DNA from: Actinobacteria bacterium UBA6100
GTDB taxonomy: Bacteria; Actinomycetota; Coriobacteriia; Anaerosomatales; Anaerosomataceae
NCBI GenBank assembly: GCA_002423585.1
Contig: DIWS01000002.1
Location: forward strand, 124,001 to 188,000
Direction of reading: 5' to 3'
Length of the DNA: 64,000 bases
The translations under genes and the position numbers were made by a program. The notes under the pieces are model-generated. The model worked only from the letters and a program-made list of their open reading frames with translations. It had not been told where the DNA came from and searched no databases. The first letter of the stretch is position 1. Every line of letters starts with the position of its first letter. Below are positions 43,486 to 52,141 of the stretch, one piece after another.

Positions 43486-44772
43486 CTACACCAGAGTCGC
43501 GAGCACGTCGCGCGCGGCCCCGGTCATAGCGTCGATGTCCTCATCGGAGTGCGCCAACCCCACGAAGGTCGCCTCGAACTGGCTCGGCGCGAGCACGATG
43601 CCCCGCTCGAGCATGCCGCGGAAGTAGCGTGCGTAGCGATTCGTGTCGCTCGTGGATGCGGTCGGCCAATCGCGCACCGTCTCGGCGGTGAAGAACATCG
43701 TCGCCATCGCGCCCACGCGCGTGAGGAACGCGTCGATACCGGCGGCCTCGACAGCGGCCCGCAGCCCCGCCTCGAGACGCGCGCCCTTGCGCTCGAGCTC
43801 GTCGTACACACCCGGCTTCGCGAGCTCGGCCATGAGCGCGAGGCCGGCCACCATCGCGATCGGGTTGCCCGAGAGCGTGCCGGCCTGGTAGACCGGGCCC
43901 ACCGGGGCCAGGTGCTCCATGATCTCGCGCTTGCCGCCGAAGGCGCCCACCGGGAATCCTCCGCCGATGATCTTGCCGAGCGTGGTGAGGTCGGGCATCA
44001 CGCCGAAGCGTTCCTGCGCACCGCCGCGCGCCACGCGGAAGCCGGTGATGACCTCGTCGAAGATGAGCACCGTGCCGTGAGCGGTGCAGAGTTCACGCAA
44101 ACCCTCGAGGAATCCCTTGGCCGGCGGCACCACGCCCATGTTGCCGGAGACCGGCTCGACGATGATCGCGGCGACCTGCTCCGGATAAGCCTCGAGTGCC
44201 TCGCGCACGGCATCGATGTCGTTGTACGGAAGCACGATCGTGTCGGCGATGGCGCCTTCGGTGACACCGGGCGTGCCGGGGATGTTGAGCGTCAGCAGAC
44301 CGCTGCCGGCCGCCACGAGCAGCGCATCGGAGTGGCCATGGTAGTTGCCGTCGAACTTGATGAACTTCTCGCGACCCGTGTAGCCACGGGCGAGACGGAT
44401 GGCACTCATCGTGGCCTCGGTGCCACTGCTGACCATGCGCACCATCTCGATGGAGGGCACCGCCTCGATGACCGCCTCGGCGGCACGGATCTCGATCTCG
44501 GTGGGTGCGCCGTAGCTGGTGCCGCACTCGAGCTGCTCGCGGACCGCGTCCAGCACGACATCGGGCGCGTGGCCGAGGATCATCGGACCCCACGACGCGA
44601 CGAAGTCGATGTACTCGTTGCCGTCGGCATCCCACACGCGCGAGCCCTTCGCGCGCTCGTAGAACAGCGGATCGATGCCCACGCTCTTGAACGCGCGGAC
44701 CGGCGAGTTCACGCCGCCGGGGATGACGCGCTGCGCGCGGGCGAACAGGTCGGAAGAGTGCGCGTGGTCCAT
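43486..44772 (-). CDS. hemL: Glutamate-1-semialdehyde 2,1-aminomutase
   Basis: 428 residues, PLP-dependent class III aminotransferase fold. It has NSPVRAFKSVG, KFDGNYHGHSDALL, the Asp in FDEVITGFR, and the PLP lysine in TLGKIIGGGFPVGA. It makes 5-aminolevulinate from the HemA product, so the organism uses the C5 route. AGGGGGT lies 9 bases before the ATG. A TGATATACT extended -10 overlaps the end of the upstream ahb gene and could give it a promoter of its own. Confidence 0.96.
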   Translation of the reverse strand: MDHAHSSDLFARAQRVIPGGVNSPVRAFKSVGIDPLFYERAKGSRVWDADGNEYIDFVASWGPMILGHAPDVVLDAVREQLECGTSYGAPTEIEIRAAEAVIEAVPSIEMVRMVSSGTEATMSAIRLARGYTGREKFIKFDGNYHGHSDALLVAAGSGLLTLNIPGTPGVTEGAIADTIVLPYNDIDAVREALEAYPEQVAAIIVEPVSGNMGVVPPAKGFLEGLRELCTAHGTVLIFDEVITGFRVARGGAQERFGVMPDLTTLGKIIGGGFPVGAFGGKREIMEHLAPVGPVYQAGTLSGNPIAMVAGLALMAELAKPGVYDELERKGARLEAGLRAAVEAAGIDAFLTRVGAMATMFFTAETVRDWPTASTSDTNRYARYFRGMLERGIVLAPSQFEATFVGLAHSDEDIDAMTGAARDVLATLV

Positions 44773-44814
44773 GTGTGCGATACCCCCTGGGGAGCAGTTG
44801 GCGGTCGAGAGCAG

Positions 44815-44823
44815 AGTATATCA
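44815..44823 (-). promoter_or_regulatory. Candidate extended -10 promoter for hemL
   Basis: Minus strand TGATATACT (TGn plus TATACT) overlaps the stop codon of the ahb fusion gene, 43 bases upstream of hemL. No good -35 at 17-18 bases. Confidence 0.35.
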
Positions 44824-45801
44824 GTCGCCTTCGGTGAAGAACCGCATCGGGGAGCGCACGTGCTCCCTCAGCGGGTACGCGATGCGTGGTGCATCGAGTC
44901 CGCCGGCGATGCGGATGCGCTTGATCGCACGGTCGATCTCCGGGCGGGCCTCCCCTTCGACCACCGCCAGGATCGCCATCCCGCCCGGGACGCGCCGCTC
45001 GAAGCAGTGCAGCACCTCGGGGAAGGACGCGATGAGCGGTGCGGTCGTCTCGGGAGTCTCCAGACCGCGCCACACCGTGAGCGCCGAACGCCAGGGCTCC
45101 ACCCGTTCACGGAGGGTCGCCGAGAGGCCACGGAGCGCTCCGGCGCTCAGGAGTTCCTGGGCCCGCTCCAGCGCCCAACGTTCGTCCACGTCGAAGCCGC
45201 ACTCGCCGAGCGTATGCGCGAGATCGGAGAACGGGCGCTCGGTGAGCGGCAGGTCGCCCTGAAGCAGGCGCACGAGCGCCTTCTCGTCGCGGTCGAGGAC
45301 CGCAGGCAGGCCCTGGTCGGGTGGCTCGGGAGCCTCGGGCGCGCCGTCGGCATCGAACGCCGGGGTCACCTTGTACAGCTCGTCGGGCAGCACGCGGTAG
45401 CGGTCCGCCGCGTTGGCCGCACGCGCTATCTCGCTCTCGACGATCTCGAGCCGGGTGCGCGACGCGGCCGACAGCACGTACCAGAGCCGGTAGCGGTCGT
45501 CGAGCTCGAACACGTGAGTGACGTTCGGCAGTGCGCCGAGCATCGCAGCCACGTCATCGGTCCGGTCCTCCGGCACGGCGAGCGCCCCGAGTGCCGCGTG
45601 GTAGCCCAGGTTCGCGGCCGAGAAGCGGGCGCCGATGCGGCGCACGGCCCTCCCGTCCTTGAGCACCCTCAACGCGGCCAGCACCTCGGCCTCGGACATG
45701 CCGATGCGGGCCGCCATCTCGGCATACGGGCGCAGCACGACCGGAAGGCCGTCGGCAAGCGCCGCCAGCACCTGCTCCGCGGGATCGAGCGGTCGGGACA
45801 T
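44821..45801 (-). CDS. ahbAB: Siroheme decarboxylase, AhbA-AhbB fusion
   Basis: 326 residues from the ATG at 45801, with GGAGG 5 bases upstream; the frame is open further but not supported. Two Lrp/AsnC-type modules lie in tandem, each a winged helix followed by an effector-like domain: roughly 1-155 and 165-326. The first holds GARFSAANLGYHAALGA and VTHVFELDDRYRLWYVL, the second the weaker VLHCFERRVPGGMA. AhbA and AhbB normally are separate proteins that decarboxylate siroheme to 12,18-didecarboxysiroheme. Here one chain carries both, as in some NirDL fusions. The second module has lost the usual PYN segment. ahbD lies 38 bases upstream. Confidence 0.87.
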   Translation of the reverse strand: MSRPLDPAEQVLAALADGLPVVLRPYAEMAARIGMSEAEVLAALRVLKDGRAVRRIGARFSAANLGYHAALGALAVPEDRTDDVAAMLGALPNVTHVFELDDRYRLWYVLSAASRTRLEIVESEIARAANAADRYRVLPDELYKVTPAFDADGAPEAPEPPDQGLPAVLDRDEKALVRLLQGDLPLTERPFSDLAHTLGECGFDVDERWALERAQELLSAGALRGLSATLRERVEPWRSALTVWRGLETPETTAPLIASFPEVLHCFERRVPGGMAILAVVEGEARPEIDRAIKRIRIAGGLDAPRIAYPLREHVRSPMRFFTEGD

Positions 45802-45839
45802 CGTATCCTCCGGGGCCGCAGATGCGGCCCGACTCACGA

Positions 45840-47195
45840 TCAGGCCTCCGGGCACTCCCCGGTCCATGCGGGCGGCTGGTAGGCGCAGTACGGCTCAGAG
45901 GCGAGGTAGTCGCCCGTCACCTCGAGCGCGCGGGCGCGGCACCCGCCACACACCGCCTTGTACTCGCAGGCGCCGCACTTGCCCTTGAGAAGCGAGTAGT
46001 CGCGCAGTTCGTTGAAGACCTTGGACTCCGTCCAGATCTGCGAGAACGGCTGCTCTTTCACGTTGCCGAGCTGCATGTCGAAGTAGCCGCACGGCTGGAT
46101 GTCGCCCGTGTGGCTGATGAAGCAGAAGGTGATACCGCCGAGACAGCCGCGCGTCATCGCGTCCAGACCGTACTCCTCGCGCGTGACCTTCTTGCCCTCG
46201 AGCTTCGCCTGCTGCCGGATGATGCGGTAGTAGTGCGGCGAGTCGGTGGGTTTGAAGTGGAGCGGGCTGGTCTTCTGGCGGTGGTACGCCCAGGTGAGCA
46301 CGCGCTCGTACTCCTCCGGCGGCAGCTCCTTGTCGAGCAGGTCACTGCCGCGGCCGGTCGGCACCAGCATGAAGATGTGGAACGCATCGATGCCGAGCTC
46401 CTCGGCAAGGTCGTGCACGGCCTCGACCTTGGTGTGGTTGAGCGTGGTGACCGTCATATTGATCTGCACGCCCACGCCGTGCGCCTTGGCCATCTTGATG
46501 CCGCGGATCGAAGCGTCGAACGCACCCGGCTCTCCGCGGAACGCGTCGTGCTCGTCGGCCGTGGGAAAGTCGATCGAGACGGAGATACGCGGGATCTTGT
46601 GCTCCGCCATCTTCGCAGCGATGTCCTCGGTGATGAGCGTGGCGTTGGTGCCGATGACCGGCATCGCACCCTTGGCCTGGGCGTAGTCGACGATCTCCCA
46701 GATATCGGGCCGCATGAGCGGCTCGCCGCCGGTGAGGATGATGATCGGGTTGGAGATGGTGACGATGTCGTCGATCGTCGCCTTGATCTCATCGAGGAGG
46801 AGCTCGCCCTCGTAGTGGCCGAACTCGGCCGCGGCGCGGCAGTGTGCGCACGAGAGGTTGCAGCTGCGGGTGATCTCCCACGCGATGATGCGCGGCGCCT
46901 TGATGCCGGTGCGCTGCTCGTACGCGAGCGCCGCCTCTCCGCCGCCGGGCCGGAAGCCCACGCTGCGTGCCCCGCCGTGCCGCTGGCGGTCCATGGGGAC
47001 GCCGGCGGGATGACCGCCCGGGTGGCCTATCGGGATGCCCGCAGGATGACCGACCGGGATGCCCACCCCCGCCTCGCCACAGCCGGCGATGGCATCGGCC
47101 ATCTCCTGCTCGTCAATCGTGGGACGGTCCTCGCCGAACTCGCCCGAGAGGTCGAGATCCGGTCTCGCATCTGAGTTGCCTACGTTGTCAGCCAC
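45840..47195 (-). CDS. ahbD: Heme b synthase AhbD (radical SAM/SPASM) with His-rich N-terminal extension
   Basis: 451 residues from the GTG at 47195, which overlaps the hemB stop by one base (TAGTG) and has AGGAAGG upstream. Residues 1-100 are an extension containing a Gly-Pro-His repeat (about 44-74). The radical SAM domain follows: IIAWEITRSCNLSCAHC with C112, C116, C119, then LTGGEPL. The SPASM region has C351, C358, C369, C407, C410, C416, C419 and C437. AhbD converts Fe-coproporphyrin III to heme b. The segment RIIAWEITRSCNLS separates it from AhbC/NirJ types. No ahbC is in view. Confidence 0.9.
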   Translation of the reverse strand: MADNVGNSDARPDLDLSGEFGEDRPTIDEQEMADAIAGCGEAGVGIPVGHPAGIPIGHPGGHPAGVPMDRQRHGGARSVGFRPGGGEAALAYEQRTGIKAPRIIAWEITRSCNLSCAHCRAAAEFGHYEGELLLDEIKATIDDIVTISNPIIILTGGEPLMRPDIWEIVDYAQAKGAMPVIGTNATLITEDIAAKMAEHKIPRISVSIDFPTADEHDAFRGEPGAFDASIRGIKMAKAHGVGVQINMTVTTLNHTKVEAVHDLAEELGIDAFHIFMLVPTGRGSDLLDKELPPEEYERVLTWAYHRQKTSPLHFKPTDSPHYYRIIRQQAKLEGKKVTREEYGLDAMTRGCLGGITFCFISHTGDIQPCGYFDMQLGNVKEQPFSQIWTESKVFNELRDYSLLKGKCGACEYKAVCGGCRARALEVTGDYLASEPYCAYQPPAWTGECPEA

Positions 47196-48178
47196 TATTC
47201 GCCTTCCTTGAGCCAGCGTGCGGCATCCTTGGCGTGATAGGTGATGATCATGTCCGCACCCGCGCGCTTGAACGCCGTGAGCGTCTCCAGCACCACGCGC
47301 TTCTCGTCGATCCATCCGTTGCCGGCGGCGGCCTTCACCATCGCGTACTCACCGCTCACGTTGTACGCGCAGGTGGGATAGCCGAACTCGTCCTTCACGC
47401 GACGGATGACATCCATGTACGCCAGCGCCGGTTTGACCATGACGATGTCGGCGCCCTCGTCGATATCGAGCGCGGTCTCGCGCAGAGCCTCCTCGCCGTT
47501 AGCGGGGTCCATCTGGTATGCGCGGCGGTCGCCGAACGCCGGCGTGCTGTCGGCGGCCTCGCGGAACGGGCCGTAGTATGCGCTCGCATACTTCGCCGAG
47601 TACGCCATGATCGGCACCTCGGTGTAGCCCTCGGCGTCGAGCGCCGCACGGATGGCTGCCACGCGGCCGTCCATCATGTCCGAGGGCGCCACCATGTCGG
47701 CGCCGGCCTCAGCGTGTGAGACGGCGGTGGAGGCGAGCATCTCGAGCGTGACGTCGTTGATGACACAGCCGTGCTCGTCGAGCGCGCCGCAGTGACCGTG
47801 TGAGGTGTACTCGCACATGCAGACATCGGTGATGACCATGAACTCGGGATCGTGCGCCTTGATCGCCCGGATGGCCTGCTGCACGATGCCATCCTCGGCG
47901 AAGGCGCCGCTACCCGCCTCATCCTTCACGTCCGGCAGGCCGAAGAGGATCACGGCGGGGATGCCGAGGCGCTTGAGCTCGTCGATCTCGGCGGGGAGCT
48001 GGTCGAGGGTCATCTGGAACACGCCGGGCATCGATGAGATCTCGTCGCGCTTGCCGTTGCCGAACTTCACGAAGAGCGGGTAGATGAGCTCCGTGGCCGA
48101 TAGCGCGTTCTCACGGATCAGCGCGCGCAGCGCGGGCGTGCGACGCAGGCGACGCGGACGGTATGTGGGGAACTCCAT
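47195..48178 (-). CDS. hemB: Delta-aminolevulinic acid dehydratase (porphobilinogen synthase)
   Basis: 327 residues from the ATG at 48178, with GAGGAGG upstream; the open frame continues upstream but is Arg/Gly-rich shadow. Zinc-type cysteines C120, C122 and C130 in DVCMCEYTSHGHC; Schiff-base lysines K196 (AYSAKYAS) and K249 (MVKPALAY). It condenses two ALA molecules to porphobilinogen. The Cys-rich metal site means a zinc rather than a magnesium-only enzyme. Confidence 0.97.
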   Translation of the reverse strand: MEFPTYRPRRLRRTPALRALIRENALSATELIYPLFVKFGNGKRDEISSMPGVFQMTLDQLPAEIDELKRLGIPAVILFGLPDVKDEAGSGAFAEDGIVQQAIRAIKAHDPEFMVITDVCMCEYTSHGHCGALDEHGCVINDVTLEMLASTAVSHAEAGADMVAPSDMMDGRVAAIRAALDAEGYTEVPIMAYSAKYASAYYGPFREAADSTPAFGDRRAYQMDPANGEEALRETALDIDEGADIVMVKPALAYMDVIRRVKDEFGYPTCAYNVSGEYAMVKAAAGNGWIDEKRVVLETLTAFKRAGADMIITYHAKDAARWLKEGE

Positions 48179-48267
48179 GACGGCCTCCTCGAATGACTCG
48201 GCTGGCGGCGAGAGTGAGCGGAACCGGCGGCACCCGGATCGGGAGCGAAACGCGTGGCCTCGCAACG

Positions 48268-48492
48268 CTAGTCGACGAAAGACTCCAGCTCCTGCTCGGC
48301 TGCGGCGGCAGGCGCGTCGACCGTGATGTCGCCCACCTTGTAGCTCACGAACCGCTTGTACTGGAACGCGACCATGAGCGCCGCAACGGCGATCGCGACC
48401 CAGAAGACGACCTGGGCACCCACGTAGTACATCTGGCCCCACTCGGCGAACCAGGTCAGAAGTGCGTTGGTCGGCGCTGCGGTTGTTCCCAT
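48268..48492 (-). CDS. Small membrane protein of unknown function
   Basis: 74 residues, one transmembrane helix (about 22-43: YYVGAQVVFWVAIAVAALMVAF), then a basic YKRF and an acidic tail ending ELESFVD. AAAGGAT lies 8 bases upstream of the ATG. It lies 89 bases upstream of hemB on the same strand. No family recognised. Composition and RBS support a real gene. Confidence 0.65.
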   Translation of the reverse strand: MGTTAAPTNALLTWFAEWGQMYYVGAQVVFWVAIAVAALMVAFQYKRFVSYKVGDITVDAPAAAAEQELESFVD

Positions 48493-48541
48493 CGGGGGAT
48501 CCTTTCGCTCGGTATCAGAGACGGTTCACTCGAAGACAGCC

Positions 48542-48571
48542 GAAGGCGGCCCGTACGCGCCGGCCGCCTTC
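48542..48571 (-). terminator. Strong stem-loop after tRNA-Ala
   Basis: GAAGGCGGCC and GGCCGCCTTC form a 10-bp perfect stem with a 10-base loop, starting 15 bases after the tRNA 3' end. There is only TGTCTT downstream, no long U-tract. Confidence 0.55.
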
Positions 48572-48586
48572 AACGATGTGGTCTTG

Positions 48587-48662
48587 TGGTGGAGATGAGC
48601 GGGCTCGAACCGCCGACCTCTGCGTTGCGAACGCAGCGCTCTCCCAGCTGAGCTACATCCCC
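48587..48662 (-). tRNA. tRNA-Ala(CGC)
   Basis: 76 bases with an encoded CCA. The acceptor stem GGGGATG pairs with CATCTCC (one G-U). The anticodon stem CTGCG/CGCAG carries the loop TTCGCAA, so the anticodon is CGC, reading GCG. The T-arm contains GGTTCGAGCCC. It lies between hemD and the small membrane protein. Confidence 0.97.
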
Positions 48663-48709
48663 ACACCGTGACTCCCGGCCATGCCGGGCAGGGCCTCAGA
48701 GCAAAGAAC

Positions 48710-48738
48710 AGTCTGCCCACTCGCGCGGCCGCTGTCAA
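48710..48738 (-). promoter_or_regulatory. Promoter of tRNA-Ala
   Basis: Minus strand TTGACA, 17-base spacer, CAGACT. The -35 is perfect and the -10 weak. A 6-bp hairpin (48674-48688) lies between it and the tRNA. Confidence 0.55.
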
Positions 48739-48769
48739 CCGAGTCCACAGGGTGGTCTCCGGTCGCATA

Positions 48770-49603
48770 TCAGCCTGCCACGGAGGTTCGGGCGACGTGC
48801 GCGACGATGCCGTCTACCAGCGAACCCATGGTGGAATCGACCGCTTCCACGGGAACGGCGTGACCTCGTTCGCGCAACGCGTCGCTGGTGATCGGGCCGA
48901 TGCTCGCGGCCGCAGCCCGCGATAGAACGCGGGCCGGGTCCAGGCCCGCGGAGCTCGCCCAGGAGATGAAGTGCCGGACCGTGGAGGGGCTCGTGAACGT
49001 GATGACGTCTACCTCGCCCGCACCCAGGCGATCGATGACCGCGGGATCGGGCGTGGCCGGTACCGTGAGATACACGGTCACCACGTCGGCCTCGGCGCCG
49101 TCGGCCCTGAGCGCCTCGGGAAGGATCTCGCGCGCGCGTTCGGCCCGGGGCAGCAGGAAACGCATCCCGGGCGATACCCCCATGCTACGGAAGCGCTCGA
49201 TGAGACCCTCGGCCCTGTAGTCATCAGGCACCAGGTCGGGTGTGATCCCGCGCTCCTCGAGCCTGGCAGCGGTGGCCGCACCCACGACCGCGATGCGCGG
49301 ACCGTCCACCTCCGGAAGTGCCGCACCGAGCAGTGCCATCCGATCGAGGAAGCGGTCCACCGCGTTCGTCGAGGTCAGCACGATCCAGTCGTATCCGGCC
49401 AGGCGCGAGATGGCCTGGTCGACCGGAGACCAGTCCTCCGGCGCCACCGTATCGATCACGGGCGCCACGATCACATCCGCGCCGAGTGCCCGCAACGGAT
49501 CCGCGAGCGCACGCGCCTGATGCGGCGCACGCGTCACGAGCACGCACGTTCCCTCAAGGGGCCGTGCCGCTGACGGAGTGCCTGATGCGGTCTCAGTGAT
49601 CAT
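48770..49603 (-). CDS. hemD: Uroporphyrinogen-III synthase
   Basis: 277 residues. The two-domain HemD fold shows VLVTRAPHQARAL and VLTSTNAVDRFLD in the first domain, TFTSPSTVRHFISW in the second, and IGPITSDALRERG at the end. It makes uroporphyrinogen III, the precursor of siroheme. It is not fused to a methyltransferase, and no cobA/sirC is nearby. It follows hemC by 15 bases. Confidence 0.93.
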   Translation of the reverse strand: MITETASGTPSAARPLEGTCVLVTRAPHQARALADPLRALGADVIVAPVIDTVAPEDWSPVDQAISRLAGYDWIVLTSTNAVDRFLDRMALLGAALPEVDGPRIAVVGAATAARLEERGITPDLVPDDYRAEGLIERFRSMGVSPGMRFLLPRAERAREILPEALRADGAEADVVTVYLTVPATPDPAVIDRLGAGEVDVITFTSPSTVRHFISWASSAGLDPARVLSRAAAASIGPITSDALRERGHAVPVEAVDSTMGSLVDGIVAHVARTSVAG

Positions 49604-49618
49604 CGCGCGGGCGTCACC

Positions 49619-50584
49619 TCAGGTCCCGAGCAGTTCGTCGGCAGTCGCCGCACTGCGGACCTCCGTAAGGATCTCGGCCGCGCCGAGGTGAAGCAGCCGC
49701 TCCACCATCGCCTCGCCGAGCGCCTCGGGCTCGCCTGCGTCGCCACACAGCTGCTCCCGCACGATCTGTGTCCCGTCGACGGAGCCCACCATCGCGTCCA
49801 TGGTGAGCGTGCCGTCCTCGTAGCGCGCGTATGCGCCGATGGGGACCTGGCAGCCGCCCTCGAGCCTTCGCATGACCACGCGCTCCGCCGTCACGCACTC
49901 CATCGTCTCCGGATGGCCGATCCGCTCCATCACGTGCAGCATGTACTCATCGTCCTCGCGGATCTCGATACCGATGGCGCCCTGCCCCACCGCCGAGACC
50001 ATGTGGGTCGTCGGGATGTAGTGCGAGATGCGCTCGGCCCAGCCCATGCGCGTGATGCCGGCAGCCGCAAGCACGACCGCGTCGACCTCGCCGTCCTCGG
50101 CCTTGCGCATGCGCGTGTCGAGATTGCCGCGCACGTCCACGATCTCAAGGTCGGGCCGGTACGCTCGCACCTGCGCCACGCGCCGAAGCGATGACGTCCC
50201 GACCCGCGCGCCCTCGGGCAGCGAATCAAGGTCGTAGCCTGCCGCGCCGCTCACGATCGCGTCACGCGGGTCGACGCGCTCGGGCATCGCGGCGATCACG
50301 CAGCCGTCGGGCAGCTCGGTGGGGACGTCCTTCATCGAGTGCACACACAGATCCACGGTGCCGGCCAGCAGCTCGACCTCGAGCTCCTTGGTGAACAGGC
50401 CCTTCCCGCCGACCTTGGCAAGCGGCACGTCGAGGATCTTGTCACCGGTGGTCTTGATCACTTTGAGCGTCACCGGCATGCCGGTGATCGCCTCGAGCTT
50501 CGCCTTGATGTACTCGGACTGCCACAGCGCGAGCTTGCTGCCGCGGGTGCCGATCACCAGTTCCTTACGATCCACAGTCGCCAA
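49619..50584 (-). CDS. hemC: Hydroxymethylbilane synthase
   Basis: 321 residues from TTG 50584; a GTG at 50575 gives 318 residues beginning at DRKELVIGTRGS and fits other HemC N-termini better. KTTGDKILDVPL, DLCVHSMKDVPT and the dipyrromethane cysteine in EGGCQVPIGA (C245, or C242 from the GTG start) are all present. It polymerises porphobilinogen to hydroxymethylbilane. It overlaps hemA by up to 20 bases. Confidence 0.96.
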   Translation of the reverse strand: MATVDRKELVIGTRGSKLALWQSEYIKAKLEAITGMPVTLKVIKTTGDKILDVPLAKVGGKGLFTKELEVELLAGTVDLCVHSMKDVPTELPDGCVIAAMPERVDPRDAIVSGAAGYDLDSLPEGARVGTSSLRRVAQVRAYRPDLEIVDVRGNLDTRMRKAEDGEVDAVVLAAAGITRMGWAERISHYIPTTHMVSAVGQGAIGIEIREDDEYMLHVMERIGHPETMECVTAERVVMRRLEGGCQVPIGAYARYEDGTLTMDAMVGSVDGTQIVREQLCGDAGEPEALGEAMVERLLHLGAAEILTEVRSAATADELLGT

Positions 50585-51935
50585 CGTTCTCCCCTGTCTC
50601 CTTCTGCTTCTCGACGATCTCGCGTGCCTTCAGGTTCAGCAGATTGCGGAACGCACCCGGACCGCTCCTGTCCTCGGAGTCCTCCAGGCCGTAGAGGGCC
50701 CGCGCGACCTCCATGTACTCGTAACCGTCCCTGCCCGTCGCCGCCTTCTTGAGGCGTGCGGTGGGGCCGTGGAGCATCTTGTTCACGATGGCGCAGGTGA
50801 GCGCCTCCACCGTCTTGCGGTCGCGCTCGGAAAGGTCGAGGCGCTTGAACGCCTTCTCGAGCTCCATCTCGCGGATCACCTCGGCCTTGGCACGGATCGC
50901 CGCGACCGTGGGGACGACCTCCATCGATTCGACCCAGCCGAAGAAAGAGTCGATCTCCTCGTCGATGATCCCCTCGGCCCGCCGCGCCTCGGCCATGCGC
51001 TCCTCAAGATTGCTCTCGACCACACCGCTCAAGTCGTCGATGTCGTACAGGAAGACGCCGCCGAGGTCGTTGACGTCCGGATCGATGTCACGCGGGACCG
51101 CGATGTCGATGAGGAAGAGCGGGCTGGTCCTGCTGCGAGCCACCGGCGCCAGGTCGCGCTTGGTGATGACGTACTCGGTGGCCGCGGTGGACGAGATGAC
51201 GATGTCGGCTTCGCGCAGGCCCTCGTAGAGCTGCTCGTAGGGTATCGCCGTACCGCAGAACCGGCCCGCCATCTCCTCGGCGCGCTCGAACGTGCGGTTC
51301 GCCACCAACACCCGGGCGACGCCGTTGCACACCAGGTGCTTCGCGGTGAGCTCGCTCATCTTGCCTGCGCCCAGGATGAGGATCGTACGCCCTTCGAGGT
51401 TGTCGAAGACCTTCTTCGCGAGTTCCACCGCCGCGTAACTGATCGACACCGCCGACTCGCCGATGGCGGTCTCGGTCCGCACGCGTTTGCCCACCTCGAA
51501 GCTCTGGCGGAACAGCTTGTTGAACACGCGACGCGTGGTGTCGGCATCGAAGCCGTGTTCGTAGGCCTCTTTCACCTGACCGAGGATCTGTGCCTCGCCC
51601 ACCACCATGGAGTCGAGCGACGCGACGACGCGGAACAGGTGCCGCACGACCGCTTCGCCGGTGATCACATAGAGGTAGCGCGCGAGCTCATGCCGGTCCA
51701 GATCGTGGTACCCGGCAAGGAACGTGATGACCGAATCAACGCCGCCGTCCTCGGAGGAGGCGACGACGTAGACCTCCGTGCGGTTGCAGGTGGAGACGAT
51801 GACCGCTTCGCGGACTCCTTCGATGGCGGTGATCTGCGCGAGCGCGTCACGCTGGACCGACGCCGGGAACGTGAGCTTCTCACGGATGGCGACGGGCGCT
51901 GTCTTATGGCTGAGGCCGACGACTACAAGATGCAT
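50565..51935 (-). CDS. hemA: Glutamyl-tRNA reductase
   Basis: 456 residues from ATG 51935. N-terminal catalytic domain with GLSHKTAPV and nucleophile C50 in VSTCNRTEVY, GEAQILGQVK, then NADPH domain with LGAGKMSELTA and a C-terminal dimerisation helix. It reduces Glu-tRNA to glutamate-1-semialdehyde for HemL, making this the entry step of the heme operon. The leader (51936-52166) is rich in inverted repeats. No strong SD is seen directly before the ATG. Confidence 0.96.
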   Translation of the reverse strand: MHLVVVGLSHKTAPVAIREKLTFPASVQRDALAQITAIEGVREAVIVSTCNRTEVYVVASSEDGGVDSVITFLAGYHDLDRHELARYLYVITGEAVVRHLFRVVASLDSMVVGEAQILGQVKEAYEHGFDADTTRRVFNKLFRQSFEVGKRVRTETAIGESAVSISYAAVELAKKVFDNLEGRTILILGAGKMSELTAKHLVCNGVARVLVANRTFERAEEMAGRFCGTAIPYEQLYEGLREADIVISSTAATEYVITKRDLAPVARSRTSPLFLIDIAVPRDIDPDVNDLGGVFLYDIDDLSGVVESNLEERMAEARRAEGIIDEEIDSFFGWVESMEVVPTVAAIRAKAEVIREMELEKAFKRLDLSERDRKTVEALTCAIVNKMLHGPTARLKKAATGRDGYEYMEVARALYGLEDSEDRSGPGAFRNLLNLKAREIVEKQKETGENVGDCGS

Positions 51936-51980
51936 CAGGATCGGCTCGCTTCCGTGCGGGAGGGGTTTGCGGGCACAGGA

Positions 51981-52110
51981 GTCCGCATAGCGGACAGAAG
52001 AGGACTGGGTCGCCCCCGCCGGACTGGTGCGTTGTTGTTCAGGCAAGCAGGCCCGGCGGGGGCGGTGTGGTGGCGGTGCGGCGCACGCACCGACCGTTCA
52101 CGCCTGAACG
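51981..52110 (-). promoter_or_regulatory. hemA leader with three inverted repeats
   Basis: Within the 231-base gap between hemA and the SDR lie GTCCGC-ATA-GCGGAC (51981-51995), a 12-bp inverted repeat CGCCCCCGCCGG / CCGGCGGGGGCG (52011-52022 and 52053-52064, 30-base spacer) and CGTTCA-CGCC-TGAACG (52095-52110). They could be operators or mRNA structures controlling hemA. I see no confident -35/-10 pair. Confidence 0.45.
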
Positions 52111-52120
52111 ACACAATCGT

Positions 52121-52141
52121 AGCACCACGAGATGTGGTGCT
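52121..52141 (-). terminator. Perfect stem-loop after the SDR gene, no U-tract
   Basis: AGCACCAC-GAGAT-GTGGTGCT, an 8-bp perfect stem 25 bases after the stop at 52167, ahead of the hemA leader. Confidence 0.5.

Noticed and set aside
42745..45882. A plus-strand frame of about 1000 codons antisense to galU, hemL and the ahb fusion
   Set aside because: Long but Arg/His/Glu-rich and without a recognisable fold; it mirrors real minus-strand genes. High-GC genes give long antisense frames by codon bias.
52095..52110. Rex (redox repressor) box in the hemA leader
   Set aside because: The half-sites read TTCA-N4-TGAA, the reverse of the Rex arrangement TGAA-N4-TTCA.
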